A stretch of DNA of 60,000 bases from Lineus longissimus. Taxonomy: Eukaryota > Nemertea > Pilidiophora > Heteronemertea > Lineidae. The position numbers and the translations under genes are program-made. This document shows positions 58,401-60,000 of the stretch, piece after piece. The stretch lies in NCBI RefSeq assembly GCF_910592395.1, contig NC_088310.1:3977501-4037500 (forward strand), written 5' to 3'. The notes beneath the pieces were generated by a model. That model was not told the DNA's origin, made no database searches, and saw only the letters and a program-made list of their open reading frames with translations. Position 1 is the stretch's first letter. The number at the start of each line of letters is the position of its first letter.

Positions 58401-60000
58401 CTGCCAGCAGGGTTGAAAATCAACTGGAAACTGATCGTTTTTGACCGACGCCAAGGGCACTTCTTGCGATTTGAGGAAAGACCGAATAGGCACCTGCTCA
58501 TCCCATCTAAACCAATCATGGTCGATGTCTTATGGGCGTACTATGGTGAGACCCCAATCGAAGTCCATCCTGAAGAAAATGACCTAGAAAGCATTCCATT
58601 TTCATTTGAAGTCGATGTTCCAGAGGCCTATCGAGACCGACGTATGGCGTTGTTTGGAAAGGCATTGAATTTCCCTGCAAAAGCCCTGAAATATGACAGC
58701 ATGCGAGTTGCTCAACCTGATGAGATTGTCCCAGAACAGCTAGCCGCTTTGGCCAAGGAGGTCCTATCAGATGACGTTGTTAGAGAGGAGCCCACTGGTG
58801 AAGATAAAGGCGAAGACGTTGCTAGACCAACGAGGCGTGTCTCTCGCATTCATAAAGCACCTTTCGATATTCAGTTAGCCCTCGTTCCCTACATGACTGA
58901 TGTTTTCATAAGGACCCATTATCTGGTTCATTCCGATGACGAGTATGTTGCAGTCATTGGTGACTCTGACTTTCTCGGCAACTGGAAAATCCACACAAGT
59001 TTCGGAGAAGAGTTGCCCAAAGGATCAGGGTTTTGGTATGTCTACTGTAAGCTTCCAGCAGGACTGGGAATAAACTGGAAGCTCATCGTATTCAACCGTC
59101 GAGAGGGACGCTTCCTCCGATTCGAAGAGAGACCAAATAGGGCATTAGTCGTTCCTTCTCACCCAATAATGATTGATGCGTTGTGGGCTTTCGGTCAAAC
59201 TCCTATTGAAGTCCACCCTGATGAAACTGAGTTGGAGAGCATTCCTTTTTCGTATCCTGTGAAGGTCCCAGAAGCCTACAGGAAGAGACGTGCTGCGTTT
59301 GCTGGCGTTGCCACAAATCTACCGCCAATTGCTCTGAAATATGAAAGCCTGAAAGTCCTTATCGATACTGGACCTATACCCGATAATCTGGGGGCCTTGG
59401 CTAAAGAGGTACTCTCAGAGGACAGCAATAAAGAAAATGTGGATGGAACATCCCATGAACCGGACAACAAATCTGTTCGTGAAAGACGGGTCTCCATTGT
59501 CCATGACATCACGCTCGGCTTTGAAAGACAGATTGACATACTGAATGAACCTAATGACAAAGAAATCGAAGAGATGGATACGGATGCAACAGTGCAGGCA
59601 AAGCAACAGGGGTTAGAACTACCAGAAACCAAAGCTTGCACTGAATCGATTTTAGCCTTCAGCCAGACATTGCAAGATGTCATCACGACAGATGCTGAAG
59701 CATTTATGGAGAATCTTCGACAGACACCATCTGATGCAGTTGAAACCCCTAGAGATGTTGAGGAACAAAGTGAGATGGCAGAACAGCAAGTGGAACAGTC
59801 AATCCCATCATTATTAGAAGAGAATGGCAAAGAAATCGGTGATAGCTTGGCACAAACGGCCTCCGAGGCAGATGCTACAGATACTAACTACGGTGCTCTT
59901 GTTCCCTACATGACTGATGTCTTCTTCCGCACCCACCACCTGGTCAATTCTAATGACGAATACGTGGCAGTTATTGGAGATTCAAAATACCTCGGCAACT
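49428..60000 (+). CDS. Giant CBM20-repeat scaffold protein, 3' incomplete
   Basis: Four exons join in phase: 49428-49446, 50828-51101, 51373-51473, 51727-60000, giving 2889 residues with no stop at the window edge. The start ACAATGG is a good Kozak context. There is no signal peptide, so it is probably intracellular. Order: divergent CBM20-like domain (about residues 25-128); three amphipathic helices (160-171, 207-218, 320-331) with a Lys/Gly-rich stretch near 288-308; Ser/Glu-rich region; tandem array of about 40 residues (722-1056); acidic region with a duplication of about 218 residues (about 1301-1730); then CBM20-type modules at about 2046-2160, 2300-2410, 2518-2628 and 2852 onwards. 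Modules show LGNW, LPAG, NWKLIVF and EERPNR. CBM20 binds starch or glycogen in laforin and STBD1. RNF213 also carries an N-terminal CBM20-like domain, but no AAA or RING part is seen here. I do not recognise an ortholog. Confidence 0.9.
49543..49576. repeat. Perfect 15-bp hairpin, 4-nt loop
   Basis: CTATCATGCTTCTTT at 49543-49557 and its exact reverse complement at 49562-49576 flank the loop GGCG. It lies about 100 bp inside the first intron of the giant gene. Confidence 0.9.
50828..51101 (+). CDS. Giant gene exon 2: first, divergent CBM20-like domain
   Basis: Acceptor TTCTGCAG, donor GTAAGT, phase 1 to phase 2. Reads VQYITHYFTLGQASYRLAVL, then VPPGEEVWFVDSQLPVDQDE and MIWKWALTDE. This lines up with FFRTHYLV...EYVAVIGD...ELPKGSGFWYVYCKLPAG...NWKLIVFD of the later modules, but the LGNW sugar-contact motif is missing. 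Confidence 0.88.
51373..51473 (+). CDS. Giant gene exon 3
   Basis: Acceptor TTTTCAG, donor GTGCGT. Reads LAETNLQAERIRVLDSAW and GGQVIVHSRDSSLT, completing the first CBM20-like fold (compare RPNRHLLIPSKPIMVDVLW). Confidence 0.88.
51727..60000 (+). CDS. Giant gene exon 4, open for more than 8.27 kb
   Basis: Read codon by codon in the frame set by exon 3 (codons starting at positions divisible by 3), without a stop to base 60000. Every recognisable segment, from the N-terminal helices to the last CBM20 module at 59889, is in the same frame, so there is no frameshift. All minus-strand and alternate plus frames over this stretch are shadows, including the repeated minus-strand frames at 53394-54266. 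Confidence 0.95.
51810..52325 (+). other. Repeated amphipathic helices (AKAP-like consensus)
   Basis: Three stretches in the giant protein, SAKAVVQAVTKA (160-171), ATDVAKRVVNLA (207-218) and AAGIAKNVIKLA (320-331), each fit the degenerate PKA regulatory-subunit anchoring pattern of hydrophobics at positions 1, 4, 5, 8, 9 and 12. The last two sit in clear internal repeats (TLEEMVDKQAFATDVAKRVV and TLDEMVKRSLFAAGIAKNVI). The pattern is loose, so function is inference. Confidence 0.45.
53496..54498 (+). repeat. Coding tandem array, 8 units of about 40 residues
   Basis: Units begin at 53496, 53616, 53736, 53856, 53976, 54096, 54225 and 54363. The first five are exactly 120 bp. The core reads LESAPADVEGDIKLRYSA and then AGSGDETMKPIQQ. 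Units 1+2 and 3+4 are nearly identical pairs, a 240-bp higher-order repeat; units 6-8 gain 3-6 codons and diverge (PGTGDE). Strongly acidic and probably disordered. Confidence 0.95.
55236..56540 (+). repeat. Coding duplication of about 654 bp
   Basis: Two copies offset by 654 bp share VEQ(T/A)V(S/G)DV(V/A)SQ, IETRR(L/Q)EVDT, ERGLQVQ/ERSLQVQ, ETIGVP..QSTVEFI and SPAADVVA, then VEEGG. Weaker traces continue downstream (STIELVPFGLKQALDEDG near 56580; KKMVTDLDDDTDGD near 56868). This is an older repeat generation than the 120-bp array. Confidence 0.85.
57468..57790 (+). other. CBM20-type module A (degenerate)
   Basis: Reads TIFFRTHYTNHREGECVALA, EEIPTKSGFWYMFSRLPAGS, KWKLVLFN, RCEERPNRTLVVP. The LGNW tryptophan motif is replaced (SKETELC), so sugar binding by this copy is doubtful. 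Confidence 0.8.
58234..58560 (+). other. CBM20-type module B
   Basis: Reads MTDVFFRTHYLVHSDDEYVA, VIGDSEYLGNW, ELPKGSGFWYVYCKLPAGLK, INWKLIVFD, FLRFEERPNRHLLIP. The LGNW Trp and the Lys of NWKL, equivalent to CBM20 binding-site-1 residues, are present. The second binding Trp (usual WE before NR) is Phe (FEE). Confidence 0.87.
58885..59215 (+). other. CBM20-type module C
   Basis: Very similar to module B: YMTDVFIRTHYLVHSDDEYV, SDFLGNWKIH, LPAGLGINWKLIVFN, RFEERPNRALVVP. B and C are each followed by a conserved tail (PEAYR..R, ALKYDS/ALKYES, LAKEVLS), so the duplicated unit is longer than the CBM itself. Confidence 0.88.
59886..60000 (+). other. CBM20-type module D (cut by window end)
   Basis: Reads YMTDVFFRTHHLVNSNDEYV, AVIGDSKYLGN, and is then cut at base 60000, just before the expected Trp. 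The gene therefore continues beyond the window. Confidence 0.88.

Noticed and set aside
49428-60000. Identity as an RNF213/mysterin ortholog
   Set aside because: RNF213 has a CBM20-like domain after a disordered N-terminus, but here there are several modules with closer LGNW-type signatures and no AAA or RING region in view. Left open only as an alternative beyond the window.
1-60000. tRNA or rRNA genes
   Set aside because: No cloverleaf with box A/box B pairs or conserved rRNA blocks was recognised by eye; a covariance-model scan would be decisive.

Overview
The window looks like nuclear DNA of an invertebrate animal. The genes have spliced exons with GT/AG borders and introns up to 5.6 kb, and the long non-coding stretches carry small inverted-repeat transposons. 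The proteins are animal-type: an Eag potassium channel, a BIR-domain inhibitor-of-apoptosis relative, a secreted LamG-like/PAN protein, and a giant protein with CBM20-type carbohydrate-binding modules. A marine, possibly lophotrochozoan or other non-arthropod invertebrate fits, but the species cannot be fixed from the sequence.

Layout. (1) 1-17094 has no convincing gene. It holds a 40-bp minisatellite (3119-3330) and three inverted-repeat elements of about 1 kb with clean target-site duplications (3503-4510, 11483-12555, 13981-14923). (2) 17095-35967, + strand, carries nine exons of an eag (KCNH1/5-type) voltage-gated K+ channel in unbroken reading phase. They run from the PAS domain through S1-S6, pore and cyclic-nucleotide-binding-homology domain to the C-terminal coiled coil and stop codon. 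The first coding exon (PAS-cap) was not found. A single-exon BIR-UBA gene (19254-19907, - strand) is nested in its first visible intron, with a small transposon directly behind its stop codon. (3) 35968-45602 is non-coding, with a palindrome-rich minisatellite split by a 160-bp MITE. (4) 45603-47325, - strand, is a complete three-exon secreted protein with signal peptide, LamG-like jelly roll and PAN/apple domain. (5) 49428 to the window end, + strand, is a giant intracellular protein: two small exons plus a start exon, then one exon open for more than 8.27 kb and still open at base 60000.

The giant gene is the most interesting part. Its readable 2889 residues contain a divergent CBM20-like domain, three helices fitting the degenerate PKA-anchoring (AKAP) consensus, an eight-unit tandem array of about 40 residues, a second acidic repeat of about 218 residues, and then at least four CBM20-type starch/glycogen-binding modules. 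At least six R-R-x-S sites are scattered through it. A glycogen-targeted signalling scaffold is a reasonable hypothesis, but it is inference. The channel, the IAP-like gene, the LamG/PAN gene and the giant gene show no evident functional linkage; they are ordinary neighbours in an animal genome.
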